Part shown: one piece after another, positions 36,598 through 45,268 of the stretch
How the letters are laid out: each line of letters opens with the position of its first letter
Position numbering within the stretch: position 1 is the first letter of the stretch
Source of the DNA: Asaia bogorensis
Lineage (GTDB): Bacteria > Pseudomonadota > Alphaproteobacteria > CACIAM-22H2
Reading direction: 5' to 3'
DNA: 64,000 bases
NCBI GenBank assembly: GCA_945901855.1
Contig: CAMDLT010000017.1
Span: forward strand, 1 to 64,000
Position numbers and translations under genes: made by a program
Notes under the pieces: model-generated
The model's database searches: none
What the model saw: the letters and a program-made list of their open reading frames with translations, nothing else
What the model was told of the DNA's origin: nothing

Positions 36598-38786
36598 AAC
36601 AGAAAACCTATCCCAAGCCCGCCGACCTCATGGGCCTCTCGCCAGCCGAATACGATCTTGCGTGCCGCATTCTGGGCCGCGAACCGACGCGCACCGAGCA
36701 CGGGATTTTCTCGGTCATGTGGTCGGAGCATTGCAGCTACAAATCGTCGAAGAAGTGGCTGAAGACGCTGCCGACCAAGGCGAAATGGGTGATTTGCGGC
36801 CCCGGCGAAAATGCCGGCGTGATCGATATCGGCGACGGCGACGCGTGCATTTTCAAAATCGAGAGCCACAACCACCCGTCCTATATCGAGCCCTACCAAG
36901 GGGCGGCGACCGGCGTTGGCGGAATTTTGCGCGACGTGTTCACGATGGGCGCGCGGCCCATCGCGAATCTCAACGCGCTGCGCTTTGGCGAACCCAAGCA
37001 CCCGAAGACGCGGCGCCTCGTCTCGGGCGTGGTCGCGGGCATCGGCGGTTACGGCAATTGCGTGGGCGTGCCCACGGTCGGCGGCGAGACCAATTTCCAC
37101 AAATCCTACAACGGCAATTGCCTCGTCAACGCGATGACCGTGGGGCTTGCGCGCCAGGACAAGATTTTTTATTCGGCCGCCGCGGGTGCAGGCAACCCCG
37201 TCGTCTATGTCGGCGCCAAGACAGGGCGCGACGGCATCCACGGGGCGACGATGGCGTCGGCCGAATTCGACGACAAGTCGGACGAAAAACGCCCGACCGT
37301 GCAAGTCGGCGACCCGTTCGTCGAAAAGCTTTTGATCGAAGCCTGCCTCGAACTGATGGCGACGGACGCGATCGTCGCGATCCAGGATATGGGCGCTGCC
37401 GGCCTCACCTCCTCGTCGGTCGAGATGGCCGGCAAGGGCGGGCTTGGCATCGAGCTGCATATCGACCAGGTGCCCAAGCGCGAAACGGGCATGAGCTCGT
37501 ACGAAACCATGCTCTCCGAAAGCCAGGAGCGCATGCTGATCATCTTGAAGCCGAACCGCCAGAAGGTCGCGCAGAAGATCTTCGACAAATACGGCCTCGA
37601 TTGCGCCGTGATCGGCAAGCTTACCAAGACCGGCCGTCTGGTGGTCAGCAACAACGGCACGGTCGATGCCGACATGCCGATCGCGCCCATGGTGCAGGCG
37701 AGCCCCGAATATTCGCGGCCCTGGGTCAAAACGCCCAAGCGCAAAAAGATCGACGCCAAGAAGCTGCCCAAGCGCAACGCAGGGGCGGCCCTGCTGAGGC
37801 TGATGGGCTGCCCCGACCTTGCCTCGCGCCGCTGGATTTGGGAGCAGTTCGACCATCTGGTGCGCGGCCATACGCTACAACGTCCCGGCGGCGATGCTGC
37901 CATCGTGGGCGTGCCGGGCTCGAAGAAGGCGCTGGCGATGTGCGTGGATTCCACGCCGCGCTATGTCGAAGCCGATCCCGAGGTCGGCGGCGCGCAGGCT
38001 GTCGTCGAAACCTGGCGGAACTTGACGGCCGTGGGCGCCACGCCGCTTGCGATTACCGACAACATGAATTTCGGCAATCCCGAACGGCCCGCGATCATGG
38101 GCCAGTTCGTGGGCGCCATCAAAGGCATGCGCAAAGCATGTTTGGCGCTGGCCTACCCGGTCGTGTCGGGCAACGTTTCGCTCTACAACGAAACCAACGG
38201 CAAGGGCATTTTGCCGACCCCCACCATCGGCGGCGTCGGCATCTTGAAGGACGCGGACAAGCGCGTCGATCTGGCGCTCAAAAATGCGGGCGATGCGCTG
38301 GTGCTGGTCGGCAAGACGGCGGGCTGGCTTGGCGCAACGCTCTATTTGCGCGAGATCGAAGGGCGCGAAGAAGGCGCGCCCCCGCCCATCGACCTCAAGG
38401 CCGAAAAGCGCAATGGCGATTTTGTGCGCAAGCTCATCCAGGCGGGGCGCATCAATGCCTGCCACGATCTGGCCGACGGCGGCTTGCTGGTGGCGCTGGC
38501 CGAAATGGCGCTGGCCGGCAAACGCGGCGCCGATCTGGCTGTGAAATCCGGCGGCGTCGGCTTCTGGTTCGGCGAAGACCAGGCGCGCTATCTCGTTGCC
38601 ACCGCCAAGCCCGATGCGGTGCTGGCCGCCGCCAAGAAGGCCAAGGTACCGGCCTTGCGCATCGGCACGGTCGCCAAAGCGCCCGCGTTGACACTGAACG
38701 GCAGCATGCTTATATCGCTCGAAGCCCTGCGCGCCGCGCACGAGGCTTGGCTGCCCGATTACATGTCCAGCAAGCGCGAGGGTTAA
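36594..38786 (+). CDS. purL: FGAM synthase subunit PurL (small form)
   Basis: 730 residues, the short PurL that needs PurS and PurQ. It converts FGAR to FGAM with ATP. Family text includes [20 protein letters not shown] near residue 45, [20 protein letters not shown] near residue 90 and [15 protein letters not shown] near residue 265. The start overlaps purQ by four bases. Long antisense frames over this gene are shadows. Confidence 0.97.
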   Translation: MKQKTYPKPADLMGLSPAEYDLACRILGREPTRTEHGIFSVMWSEHCSYKSSKKWLKTLPTKAKWVICGPGENAGVIDIGDGDACIFKIESHNHPSYIEPYQGAATGVGGILRDVFTMGARPIANLNALRFGEPKHPKTRRLVSGVVAGIGGYGNCVGVPTVGGETNFHKSYNGNCLVNAMTVGLARQDKIFYSAAAGAGNPVVYVGAKTGRDGIHGATMASAEFDDKSDEKRPTVQVGDPFVEKLLIEACLELMATDAIVAIQDMGAAGLTSSSVEMAGKGGLGIELHIDQVPKRETGMSSYETMLSESQERMLIILKPNRQKVAQKIFDKYGLDCAVIGKLTKTGRLVVSNNGTVDADMPIAPMVQASPEYSRPWVKTPKRKKIDAKKLPKRNAGAALLRLMGCPDLASRRWIWEQFDHLVRGHTLQRPGGDAAIVGVPGSKKALAMCVDSTPRYVEADPEVGGAQAVVETWRNLTAVGATPLAITDNMNFGNPERPAIMGQFVGAIKGMRKACLALAYPVVSGNVSLYNETNGKGILPTPTIGGVGILKDADKRVDLALKNAGDALVLVGKTAGWLGATLYLREIEGREEGAPPPIDLKAEKRNGDFVRKLIQAGRINACHDLADGGLLVALAEMALAGKRGADLAVKSGGVGFWFGEDQARYLVATAKPDAVLAAAKKAKVPALRIGTVAKAPALTLNGSMLISLEALRAAHEAWLPDYMSSKREG

Positions 38787-38794
38787 ATCGAACC

Positions 38795-39034
38795 ATGCCG
38801 ATGGCCGCCAGCGACATCGAAAAAATGATCCGCGAAGCGCTGCCCGATGCGGCCGTGCGCATCGACGATCTGCGCGGCGACGGCGACCATTACGCGTGCC
38901 ATGTCGCCTCGGCCCTGTTCAAGGGCAAGAGCCGCGTGCAGCAGCACCAGATGGTCTATGCGGCGCTCAAAGGGCGCATGGGCAACGAACTTCACGCGAT
39001 GGCGCTGCAGACCGAAATTCCGGCCAGCGCCTGA
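38795..39034 (+). CDS. BolA family protein
   Basis: 79 residues. BolA-like fold with the invariant region KGKSRVQQHQMVYAALKGRMG and the HALALQT-type ending (ELHAMALQTEIP). BolA proteins form iron-sulfur-bridged heterodimers with monothiol glutaredoxins, and the next gene is exactly that partner. It starts eight bases after purL. An alternative start two codons on is possible. Confidence 0.92.
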   Translation: MPMAASDIEKMIREALPDAAVRIDDLRGDGDHYACHVASALFKGKSRVQQHQMVYAALKGRMGNELHAMALQTEIPASA

Positions 39035-39065
39035 CCCCTTTTCCCCGAACGCGAGGAACATTGCC

Positions 39066-39395
39066 ATGGACGTTAAAAACCGCATCGAAAGCGACATCAA
39101 AGCCAACGACGTCGTGCTCTACATGAAGGGCACGCCCGTGTTTCCGCAGTGCGGCTTTTCCGCCGCCGTCGTGCAGGTGCTGACGCATCTCGGCGTCAAG
39201 TTCAAGGGCATCAACGTGCTCGAGGACCCCGAGATCCGCAACGGCATCAAGGATTACGCCAACTGGCCGACGATCCCGCAGCTCTATGTGAAGGGCGAAT
39301 TTGTCGGCGGCTGCGACATCGTGCGCGAAATGTACCAGACCGGCGAACTCGCCGAGATGATGCAGACCAAGGGCGTGGACGTGAAGCTCGCCTAG
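39066..39395 (+). CDS. grxD: Monothiol glutaredoxin GrxD
   Basis: 109 residues. The CGFS active site is in FPQCGFSAAVVQVL near residue 30, with WPTIPQLYVKGEFVGGCDIV further on. It binds a [2Fe-2S] cluster with glutathione and delivers clusters, likely with the BolA encoded just upstream. A terminator follows 21 bases after the stop. Confidence 0.96.
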   Translation: MDVKNRIESDIKANDVVLYMKGTPVFPQCGFSAAVVQVLTHLGVKFKGINVLEDPEIRNGIKDYANWPTIPQLYVKGEFVGGCDIVREMYQTGELAEMMQTKGVDVKLA

Positions 39396-39416
39396 GCGTT
39401 TTCAGATCGGACATCC

Positions 39417-39447
39417 AAACGGCGGCCCGCAAACGGCCGCCGTTTTT
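39417..39447 (+). terminator. Rho-independent terminator after grxD
   Basis: AAACGGCGGCC (39417-39427) pairs with GGCCGCCGTTT (39435-39445) around a CGCAAAC loop, ending in TTTTT. It closes the purC-grxD transcript. Confidence 0.9.
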
Positions 39448-39462
39448 GTCTGGGAAACGCGC

Positions 39463-40035
39463 ATGCCGCAGAGCGAAAGCGAACGGGAAAGGCTGCTGCG
39501 CTCGATCCTCGCGCGCGACTCGGTACGCATGGCGATCCTGGCGCAAGTTGATGCGCTCGGATTGCCCGACTGCTGGGTCGGAGCAGGCTTCGTACGGACG
39601 GCCGTGTGGGATGCGCTACACGAACGCCAAGCCGCACCGCCTACAGCCGACATCGACGTGATCTGGTTCGATGCGACACGCGCGACGGCGGACGACGACC
39701 GCGCGATCGAGCGGCAACTGGGCGCTGAAGCCCCCGGCCCTGTCTGGTCGGTCAAGAACCAAGCGCGCATGCATCTTCGCAACGGCGACGCGGCCTACAA
39801 ATCTTGCCAGGACGCGATGCGCTTTTGGCCCGAGACAGCAACATGCGTTGCCGCACGCCTGTCGGCGGGCGAAATCGAAACGATGGCGCCGTTCGGGCTT
39901 GCCGATCTGTTCGAACTTGTCGTGCGCCCGACGCCGGCATTCGCTGGCGCAAAGCGCCGTATCTTTCGCCAGCGTCTTGCCCAAAAACGATGGCTCAAAT
40001 CTTGGCCGCAATTGCGGGTTTGCGACGCGATCTAG
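39463..40035 (+). CDS. Nucleotidyltransferase family protein (NTP_transf_6/DUF925)
   Basis: 190 residues. The text WVGAGFVRTAVWDALH and the metal-binding TADIDVIWFD match the DUF925 nucleotidyltransferase-like family. A conserved ETATCVAARLS and GLADLFELVVRPTP follow. The substrate is unknown. It starts only 15 bases after the grxD terminator and ends overlapping the convergent dioxygenase gene by four bases. Confidence 0.85.
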   Translation: MPQSESERERLLRSILARDSVRMAILAQVDALGLPDCWVGAGFVRTAVWDALHERQAAPPTADIDVIWFDATRATADDDRAIERQLGAEAPGPVWSVKNQARMHLRNGDAAYKSCQDAMRFWPETATCVAARLSAGEIETMAPFGLADLFELVVRPTPAFAGAKRRIFRQRLAQKRWLKSWPQLRVCDAI

Positions 40036-40814
40036 CCGAACGAAAACGCCGCCATCGACAGCGAGCCGTGCGTGAAGCTCGCATGGATGCGGGCGCCCCT
40101 TGCCCCCGCCCCGCCCGCCCCGTAAGCAACGAAGACCGGCATCAAATGTTCGTCGCGCGGATGGGCCTGCGCCGCATTGGGCGCCAAGCGGCGATAGTCG
40201 CCAAGCGCTGCATCGTCGCCGGTTTCCAGATGTACGGCCAGCCAATCGTCGAAATGCCGGGCCCAATCGGGGATGGTTTCGTGGCGGCCATAGGTTAACG
40301 TGCGCAGATTGTGCACAGCCCCGCCCGAGCCAAGAATCAGCACGTCTTGGCGGCGCAGCGGCGCAAGCGCGCGGCCGAGCGCAATGTGGTGGGAAGCGCC
40401 CAGATGCGGCTGGATCGAAATCTGCGCGACCGGAATGTCGGCGGCCGGATAGATCAAACGCAACGGGACCCACGCCCCGTGATCGAGCCCTTGCTGCGGA
40501 TCGGCCGTTGCCGCAAGCCCCGCTTTGCCGAGCAAAGCCATCGCTTGCGCGGCCACATCGGGGGCGCCAGGCGCTGCATATTGAAGCTTGTAGAGTTCGG
40601 GCGGGAAGCCCGAAAAATCGTGGATCGTTGCGGGCTTCGCTGCGCTCGAGACCGCCGGTGCCGCCGTCTCCCAATGCGCCGACGCCACCAAAATGGCGCG
40701 CGGTCGCGGCATGGTTTGCCCGAGCGCTGCCAGAAACGCGCGCGCGGGCACGTCCTCGATGCTCAAGGTCGGGGCACCGTGCGAGACGAACAGAGACGGC
40801 AGCTCGTTTGTCAT
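40032..40814 (-). CDS. Extradiol ring-cleavage dioxygenase (DODA/YgiD-type)
   Basis: 260 residues. A LigB-type class III dioxygenase; bacterial relatives cleave L-DOPA at 4,5. Metal ligands are suggested by LFVSHGAPTLS near residue 9, SAHWET near residue 45 and LDHGAWVPLRLIYP near residue 110. GSGGAVHNLRTL follows near residue 165. The ATG at 40814 starts the conserved text. The natural substrate is uncertain. Confidence 0.88.
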   Translation of the reverse strand: MTNELPSLFVSHGAPTLSIEDVPARAFLAALGQTMPRPRAILVASAHWETAAPAVSSAAKPATIHDFSGFPPELYKLQYAAPGAPDVAAQAMALLGKAGLAATADPQQGLDHGAWVPLRLIYPAADIPVAQISIQPHLGASHHIALGRALAPLRRQDVLILGSGGAVHNLRTLTYGRHETIPDWARHFDDWLAVHLETGDDAALGDYRRLAPNAAQAHPRDEHLMPVFVAYGAGGAGARGARIHASFTHGSLSMAAFSFG

Positions 40815-40846
40815 CGCAACGTTGCCCCTTCCTTTGCGGGCCGAAA

Positions 40847-41404
40847 TCAGCCCTTCAGCTTCTTGGCGAAACTTGCCACGCGCGCGCCCAGCCTTGCGCC
40901 CGTCGCCTGGTCGGCCTTGCTGGGATTGTCGGCGCTGGCTTCGGCGTTGGCCGACGTCGCCATCGTACCACCCCACGAGGACAAGCGGTTGAGCGTTTCG
41001 CCGTTTTCCTGTTCGCCCGCCATCACGCCCTGGCTTACCCAAATCATCGAGTGCTGCATCGCGAACACCCACATGGTCGTCAGCGTATTGAGCTTGTCGC
41101 CCGACGGGTTGCCGCTGTTGGTGAAACCAGCCGCAATCTTGTCTTTCCACTGCTGGCCGTACCAGAGCTTGCCGGTTGTATCCATCCAAGTTTTGAAAGG
41201 GCCCGAGACGTTGCCCATATAGGTGGGCGAGCCGAAGATGATCGCGTCCGCCGCGTTCAGCGTCTCAACCTTCGCCTCGGCTTCGGCGACCGGAATAAGA
41301 TCGACATGCGTGCCGTCGACCGAAGCGGCGCCGCGCGCGACGGCCTCCGCCAAAATCTTCGTATGCCCGAAACCGCTGTGGTAGACGATCGCGACCTTTG
41401 CCAT
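40847..41404 (-). CDS. Flavodoxin-fold NAD(P)H:quinone oxidoreductase (WrbA-like)
   Basis: 185 residues. It starts with the flavodoxin phosphate loop MAKVAIVYHSGFGHTKILA; further FMN-binding text is IIFGSPTYMGNVSGPFK and AGFTNSGNPSGDK. It probably binds FMN and reduces quinones or similar electrophiles. It diverges from an hxlR-type regulator gene, which is the usual arrangement for electrophile-induced reductases, and precedes the dioxygenase gene on the same strand. Confidence 0.85.
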   Translation of the reverse strand: MAKVAIVYHSGFGHTKILAEAVARGAASVDGTHVDLIPVAEAEAKVETLNAADAIIFGSPTYMGNVSGPFKTWMDTTGKLWYGQQWKDKIAAGFTNSGNPSGDKLNTLTTMWVFAMQHSMIWVSQGVMAGEQENGETLNRLSSWGGTMATSANAEASADNPSKADQATGARLGARVASFAKKLKG

Positions 41405-41479
41405 TGCTCTCTCCCGAAGGGTAAGTTACATTTCGATACCGAAGTGATATCGACTATTCAATTATGAATATAAAGTAGG

Positions 41480-41491
41480 TACCAAATGGTA
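41480..41491. promoter_or_regulatory. Candidate HxlR operator
   Basis: TACCAAATGGTA is a perfect 5+5 inverted repeat with a two-base spacer, in the AT-rich gap between the divergent reductase and hxlR genes. TACC/GGTA arms are seen in several HxlR-family sites. Confidence 0.4.
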
Positions 41492-41523
41492 ACTAAATGA
41501 AGATTTCGCGACAGGAGACCGCC

Positions 41524-41892
41524 ATGGCCAAGCGCGAAAGTCCGACCGGATGCCCGATGGATGCGCTCCTGCGCCTGCTGATGGGGCCGTGGACGACGTA
41601 TATTCTGTGGGTGCTGCGCACCGAGGGACCCACACGCTTTGGCGCCCTCAAGCGCGCGGTGGCGGGCGTTTCAGCCAAGATGCTGACCGAACGGCTGCGC
41701 CTGCTGGAAACGGCGGGCATCGTGTCGCGCGACTACGCGCCGACGATCCCGCCGCAAGTGACCTACGCGCTGACGGCGCGGGGTGCCGAATTGTCGGCCG
41801 TGTTCGCGAGCCTCGACCGGATCGCGCGCGCGTGGCAGCAGGAAGACGAGCGCCTGGCCAAAGCCAAGCCTGCGCGCAAAAAAGCCGCGTAA
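41524..41892 (+). CDS. HxlR-family transcriptional regulator
   Basis: 122 residues. Winged-helix HxlR protein: CPMDALLRLLMGPWTTYILW near the N-terminus holds the conserved cysteine, which in several relatives senses quinones or hypochlorite. Then come LKRAVAGVSAKMLTERLRLL and VTYALTARG. The ATG at 41524 has CAGGAG upstream; an ATG nine codons earlier is less likely. It probably regulates the divergent flavodoxin-like gene. Confidence 0.92.
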   Translation: MAKRESPTGCPMDALLRLLMGPWTTYILWVLRTEGPTRFGALKRAVAGVSAKMLTERLRLLETAGIVSRDYAPTIPPQVTYALTARGAELSAVFASLDRIARAWQQEDERLAKAKPARKKAA

Positions 41893-41900
41893 AACAAAAA

Positions 41901-41931
41901 AGGCCGGTCCCGCAGGACCGGCCTTTTCGTT
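41901..41931. terminator. Bidirectional terminator between hxlR and rpsD
   Basis: AGGCCGGTCC and GGACCGGCCT form a perfect 10-bp stem around CGCA, with A-runs on the left and T-runs on the right. It can serve both convergent genes. Confidence 0.9.
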
Positions 41932-41949
41932 TCGAAATGCCCGCGCCGG

Positions 41950-42567
41950 TCAGCGCGAGTAGAATTCGATCACGAGGTTGGGTTCCATCTGCACCGGATA
42001 GGGCACGTCGAGCAGCTTGGGCGTGCGCACGAACTTGCCCTTGAACGCCTTCTGGTCGACGACTTCCAGATAGTCCGGCACCTGGCGTTCCTGGCTGGAG
42101 ACGCCTTCCAGAACCTGCACGTTTTCGCGCATCTTCGGATTGAGGCTGATCTCGTCGCCTTCTTTGACGAACATCGAGGAGATGTCGGCGCGCTTGCCGT
42201 TCAGCATCACGTGGCCGTGGCTGACGAGCTGGCGAGCGGCGAACACGGTCGGCGCAAACTTCAAGCGATAGACCACGGCGTCCAGACGGCGCTCGAGCAA
42301 ACCGATGAGGTTTTCCGACGTGTCGCCCTTCTTGCGAATGGCTTCGGTGTAGATCTTGCGAAACTGGCGCTCGGTGATGTTGCCGTAATAGCCCTTGAGC
42401 TTTTGCTTGGCGCGCAGCTGCGTGCCGAAGTCGGTCGGCTTCTTGCGGCGCTGCCCGTGCTGGCCGGGGCCGTATTCGCGCTTGTTGACTGGGCTCTTGT
42501 CGCGGCCCCACAGATTTTCGCCGAGACGGCGATTGATTTTGTACTTGGACTCTTGACGCTTCGACAT
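41950..42567 (-). CDS. rpsD: 30S ribosomal protein S4
   Basis: 205 residues. A primary 16S rRNA binding protein that starts small-subunit assembly. Family text: [37 protein letters not shown], then the S4 RNA-binding domain [19 protein letters not shown] and [17 protein letters not shown] at 42567 starts the conserved protein. It stands alone here, as is common in alphaproteobacteria. Confidence 0.97.
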   Translation of the reverse strand: MSKRQESKYKINRRLGENLWGRDKSPVNKREYGPGQHGQRRKKPTDFGTQLRAKQKLKGYYGNITERQFRKIYTEAIRKKGDTSENLIGLLERRLDAVVYRLKFAPTVFAARQLVSHGHVMLNGKRADISSMFVKEGDEISLNPKMRENVQVLEGVSSQERQVPDYLEVVDQKAFKGKFVRTPKLLDVPYPVQMEPNLVIEFYSR

Positions 42568-42759
42568 GGTCTCATAATCTCCTCGGCGGCCTCGTGGAGC
42601 CTGGCGCAACCCCGTAACGCGCCGCCGAAAAAAGGTGAACGAGCGATCTCCCGGTAATGGCCCGTCAAAAACGGGGCAAAGCCTTGCCAGGCAGGGGACT
42701 CTCATCCGAAGGTCGCGCAGTATAGTCATCCGGCCGATTCTGTCAAACGCGAGTTCTCA

Positions 42760-44568
42760 ATGGAATTGCAACGACTTGGCACCAAAGAGCGGCGCTACGG
42801 GATCGCCGCCGTCCTAGCTTCGACCATGGTGGGGCTAGTTGGGCTGGCGGTCGCGCTCGTGCTGGCAATCCAGTTTTTCGTTGCAGGTTCGGCTGCGACC
42901 GCCCTCTTCCGCGCCAACGGCAACCAGTTGGTCGAGCGGATGGCCGACCGGGTGCGGGCCGAGTTGGAGCCTGCTGCCGCCCAACTCGCATTCGTGGCCG
43001 AATTGCTGGCCCAGCCCAATGCCGCTTACGACGAAGGGCGCATCGCCGATCTGCTGACGGGCGCGCTGTCGGGCACGGACAGCATCGAACGGCTGATCTT
43101 CATTTCGGCCGACTTTCGTGCCGTCGTGATCGATCGCGGCGCGGCCGCCCCGGAGCGGCGCATCCTCGATGTGCGCGGCGACCCCGCCGCCACCGCGGGC
43201 GTGGCGGAGGGCCGACGCCTTCGCGGCGGGCGTTGGGGGGAACTCATATTCCTGCCGCGCCAGACGGGCCCCGCCGTCAATCGTCGCCAGTCGGTGTGGC
43301 AGGGCGATCGTCTGGTGGGCGTGCTGGCCGCGATCGTGCCGCTCGACAACATGGCTGCCATCGTGGCGCGTTCGGCGGGTGCCGAATATGCCGGCACGCC
43401 GTTCATCCTGTATGGCAACGCGGCGGTGCTGGCCCATGCGCGGATGCCGCAGGCGCTTGCAGGGCTGTCGCCCGAACATCCGCTGCCGAGCCTTGCCGAG
43501 ATCGGCGATCCGGTATTGGCGAATATGTGGACGGAGCGCAACGACGCGCCTTTGCTGCGCGACAGCGAACACTCCCACATGATCGAGCACCAAAACGAGC
43601 GCTATCTGTTTTTGTACCGCCAGTTGACCGAGTTCGGCGACGTGCCCTGGACCGTCGGCGCGCATTTTCCGGCGCGCGACATTGCAGGCAATCTGCGCTC
43701 GCTTGCGTTGGCGGCGTTCGCGGGCCTTGGCGTGCTGGGGCTTGCGGTCGTCGCTGCCTTCGTCCTGGCGCAGCGGCTGGCGCAGCCAACCCAGCGCTCG
43801 GCCGCGGCCGCAGCCCAACTGGCGGAGCTCGACTTCGGCCGCGCGCAAGCCCTGCCCGCCAGCCGCATCCGCGAACTCGACGAGCAGGCCGACGCCTTCA
43901 ACCGCCTTATCGCGGCGTTGCGCTGGTTCGAGGCCTACGTGCCGCGCAAGCTCGTGCGCGCGCTGGCGCGCGACCGCGACGGTATCGGCATCGTCTCGCA
44001 GACGCGCGAGGTGACCGTGATGTTCTCCGACATCGTCGGCTTCACCACGCGCTCGCAAAACATGACGCCGGGCGAAACGGCAGCACTGCTCAACCGCCAC
44101 TTCGCCATCGCCATCGACGCGATCGAAGCGACCGGCGGCACGGTCGACAAATTCATGGGCGACGGCATCATGGCGTTTTGGGGCGCGCCCGAGCCTTTGC
44201 CAAACCACGCGAAGGCGGCCCTTGCGGCAGCCCGCGCCATCGCGGCATCCGCACCGCAGGCCGACGTGCGGCCGCGCTTGGGGCTCCATACGGGTCTGGT
44301 CGTCGCCGGCAATGTCGGCAGCACGCGCCGTCTCAACTACACAATCCTGGGCGACACGGTGAACGCAGCCCACCGCATCGAAGAACTCGGCCATGCGCTG
44401 ATGCAGGACGCCGATGCGGCCTTGGTGCTGGCCAGCGATGCGACCTATGCGGCGGCCGGTGCCCCTGGCGATTTCGAACTTGCCGGCATCTTCACGCTTC
44501 GCGGCCGCGCCGAGCGCGTTTCGATTTTCCGGCTGCGGGAAGATGGGGGCGTTCCACCAGCCCCGTAA
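42760..44568 (+). CDS. Membrane-bound class III adenylate/guanylate cyclase
   Basis: 602 residues. A first membrane helix at about 17-42 is followed by a roughly 260-residue extracytoplasmic sensor region of Cache-like appearance. A second helix (about 310-335) and a HAMP-like linker precede the cyclase domain from about residue 405. Catalytic residues are intact: TVMFSDIVGFTTRS (first Asp), DKFMGDGIMAFWGAP (second Asp), and NYTILGDTVNAAHRIEE with Asn and Arg. The ligand is unknown. It overlaps trmJ by 77 bases at the 3' end, tail to tail. Confidence 0.9.
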   Translation: MELQRLGTKERRYGIAAVLASTMVGLVGLAVALVLAIQFFVAGSAATALFRANGNQLVERMADRVRAELEPAAAQLAFVAELLAQPNAAYDEGRIADLLTGALSGTDSIERLIFISADFRAVVIDRGAAAPERRILDVRGDPAATAGVAEGRRLRGGRWGELIFLPRQTGPAVNRRQSVWQGDRLVGVLAAIVPLDNMAAIVARSAGAEYAGTPFILYGNAAVLAHARMPQALAGLSPEHPLPSLAEIGDPVLANMWTERNDAPLLRDSEHSHMIEHQNERYLFLYRQLTEFGDVPWTVGAHFPARDIAGNLRSLALAAFAGLGVLGLAVVAAFVLAQRLAQPTQRSAAAAAQLAELDFGRAQALPASRIRELDEQADAFNRLIAALRWFEAYVPRKLVRALARDRDGIGIVSQTREVTVMFSDIVGFTTRSQNMTPGETAALLNRHFAIAIDAIEATGGTVDKFMGDGIMAFWGAPEPLPNHAKAALAAARAIAASAPQADVRPRLGLHTGLVVAGNVGSTRRLNYTILGDTVNAAHRIEELGHALMQDADAALVLASDATYAAAGAPGDFELAGIFTLRGRAERVSIFRLREDGGVPPAP

Positions 44569-45268
44569 GCATGCCGTGCGCCGTGCGGATTTCTTGCGCC
44601 ATCGGGCGCGCGCGCAGAAAAAACGCGCGCAGATTCCGCACCGTGCCGGGGCGCATTTTTTCGTTGCGCAAAAAGCCGCACGCGTCGAGTTCGGCTTCCA
44701 GGCGCTGGAAGAACCCCACCACCTCGTCCTTGGTTGCGGGCGTGCCTTTGCCGGTGCGAATGCGGCCGGGTTTGGGCGCATCGTGCAGGCGCAGCCATTC
44801 CCAGCCGATCAGCAGCACGGCCTGCGCCAGATTGAGCGACGAGAAGTCCGGGTTGACCGGGAACGGCACCATCGCGTCGGCGAGCGTGACCTCGTCGTTC
44901 TCGAGGCCCGTGCGCTCGGCGCCGAACAGAAAGCCGACACGTTCGCCCGCAACGATCGCCTCGCGCGTGGCGGCGATCGCGTCTTGGGGCCCCAGCACGG
45001 GCTTCACCATGTCGCGGTCGCGCGGGCACGTGGCATAGACGCGCGTCAGATCCGCGATCGCGGCTTCGATCGTCGCGAACACGCGCGCCTTGTCGAGCAC
45101 GCTGTCGGCGCCCGAACAGGCGCGCGTCGCGCGCTCGTCCGGAAATTCGCAGCGCGGCCTGACCAGACGAAGGTCGGTCAAGCCACAATTGAGCATGGCG
45201 CGCGCGGCCGTGCCGATGTTTTCGGCCAATTGCGGGCGCACCAGAACGATCGCGGGTGCTTGCGTCAT
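44492..45268 (-). CDS. tRNA/rRNA 2'-O-methyltransferase (TrmJ-like, SPOUT)
   Basis: 258 residues. SPOUT-class SAM-dependent enzyme. The N-terminus LVRPQLAENIGTAARAM and the knot motifs LFGAERTGLENDEV and FPVNPDFSSLNLAQAV match TrmJ, which methylates the 2'-OH of residue 32 in tRNAs. The start overlaps the cimA stop by four bases. The C-terminal tail is basic (SKRARRGREA) and overlaps the cyclase gene. Last gene of the nine-gene run. Confidence 0.88.
   Translation of the reverse strand: MTQAPAIVLVRPQLAENIGTAARAMLNCGLTDLRLVRPRCEFPDERATRACSGADSVLDKARVFATIEAAIADLTRVYATCPRDRDMVKPVLGPQDAIAATREAIVAGERVGFLFGAERTGLENDEVTLADAMVPFPVNPDFSSLNLAQAVLLIGWEWLRLHDAPKPGRIRTGKGTPATKDEVVGFFQRLEAELDACGFLRNEKMRPGTVRNLRAFFLRARPMAQEIRTAHGMLTGLVERPHLPAAGKSKRARRGREA

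Noticed and set aside
36402-37871. 489-residue frame antisense to purL
   Set aside because: Shadow of a strongly conserved gene in a GC-rich genome.
42835-44781. 648-residue frame antisense to the membrane cyclase
   Set aside because: It is arginine-, glycine- and alanine-rich shadow coding from high GC. The sense frame has complete cyclase motifs.
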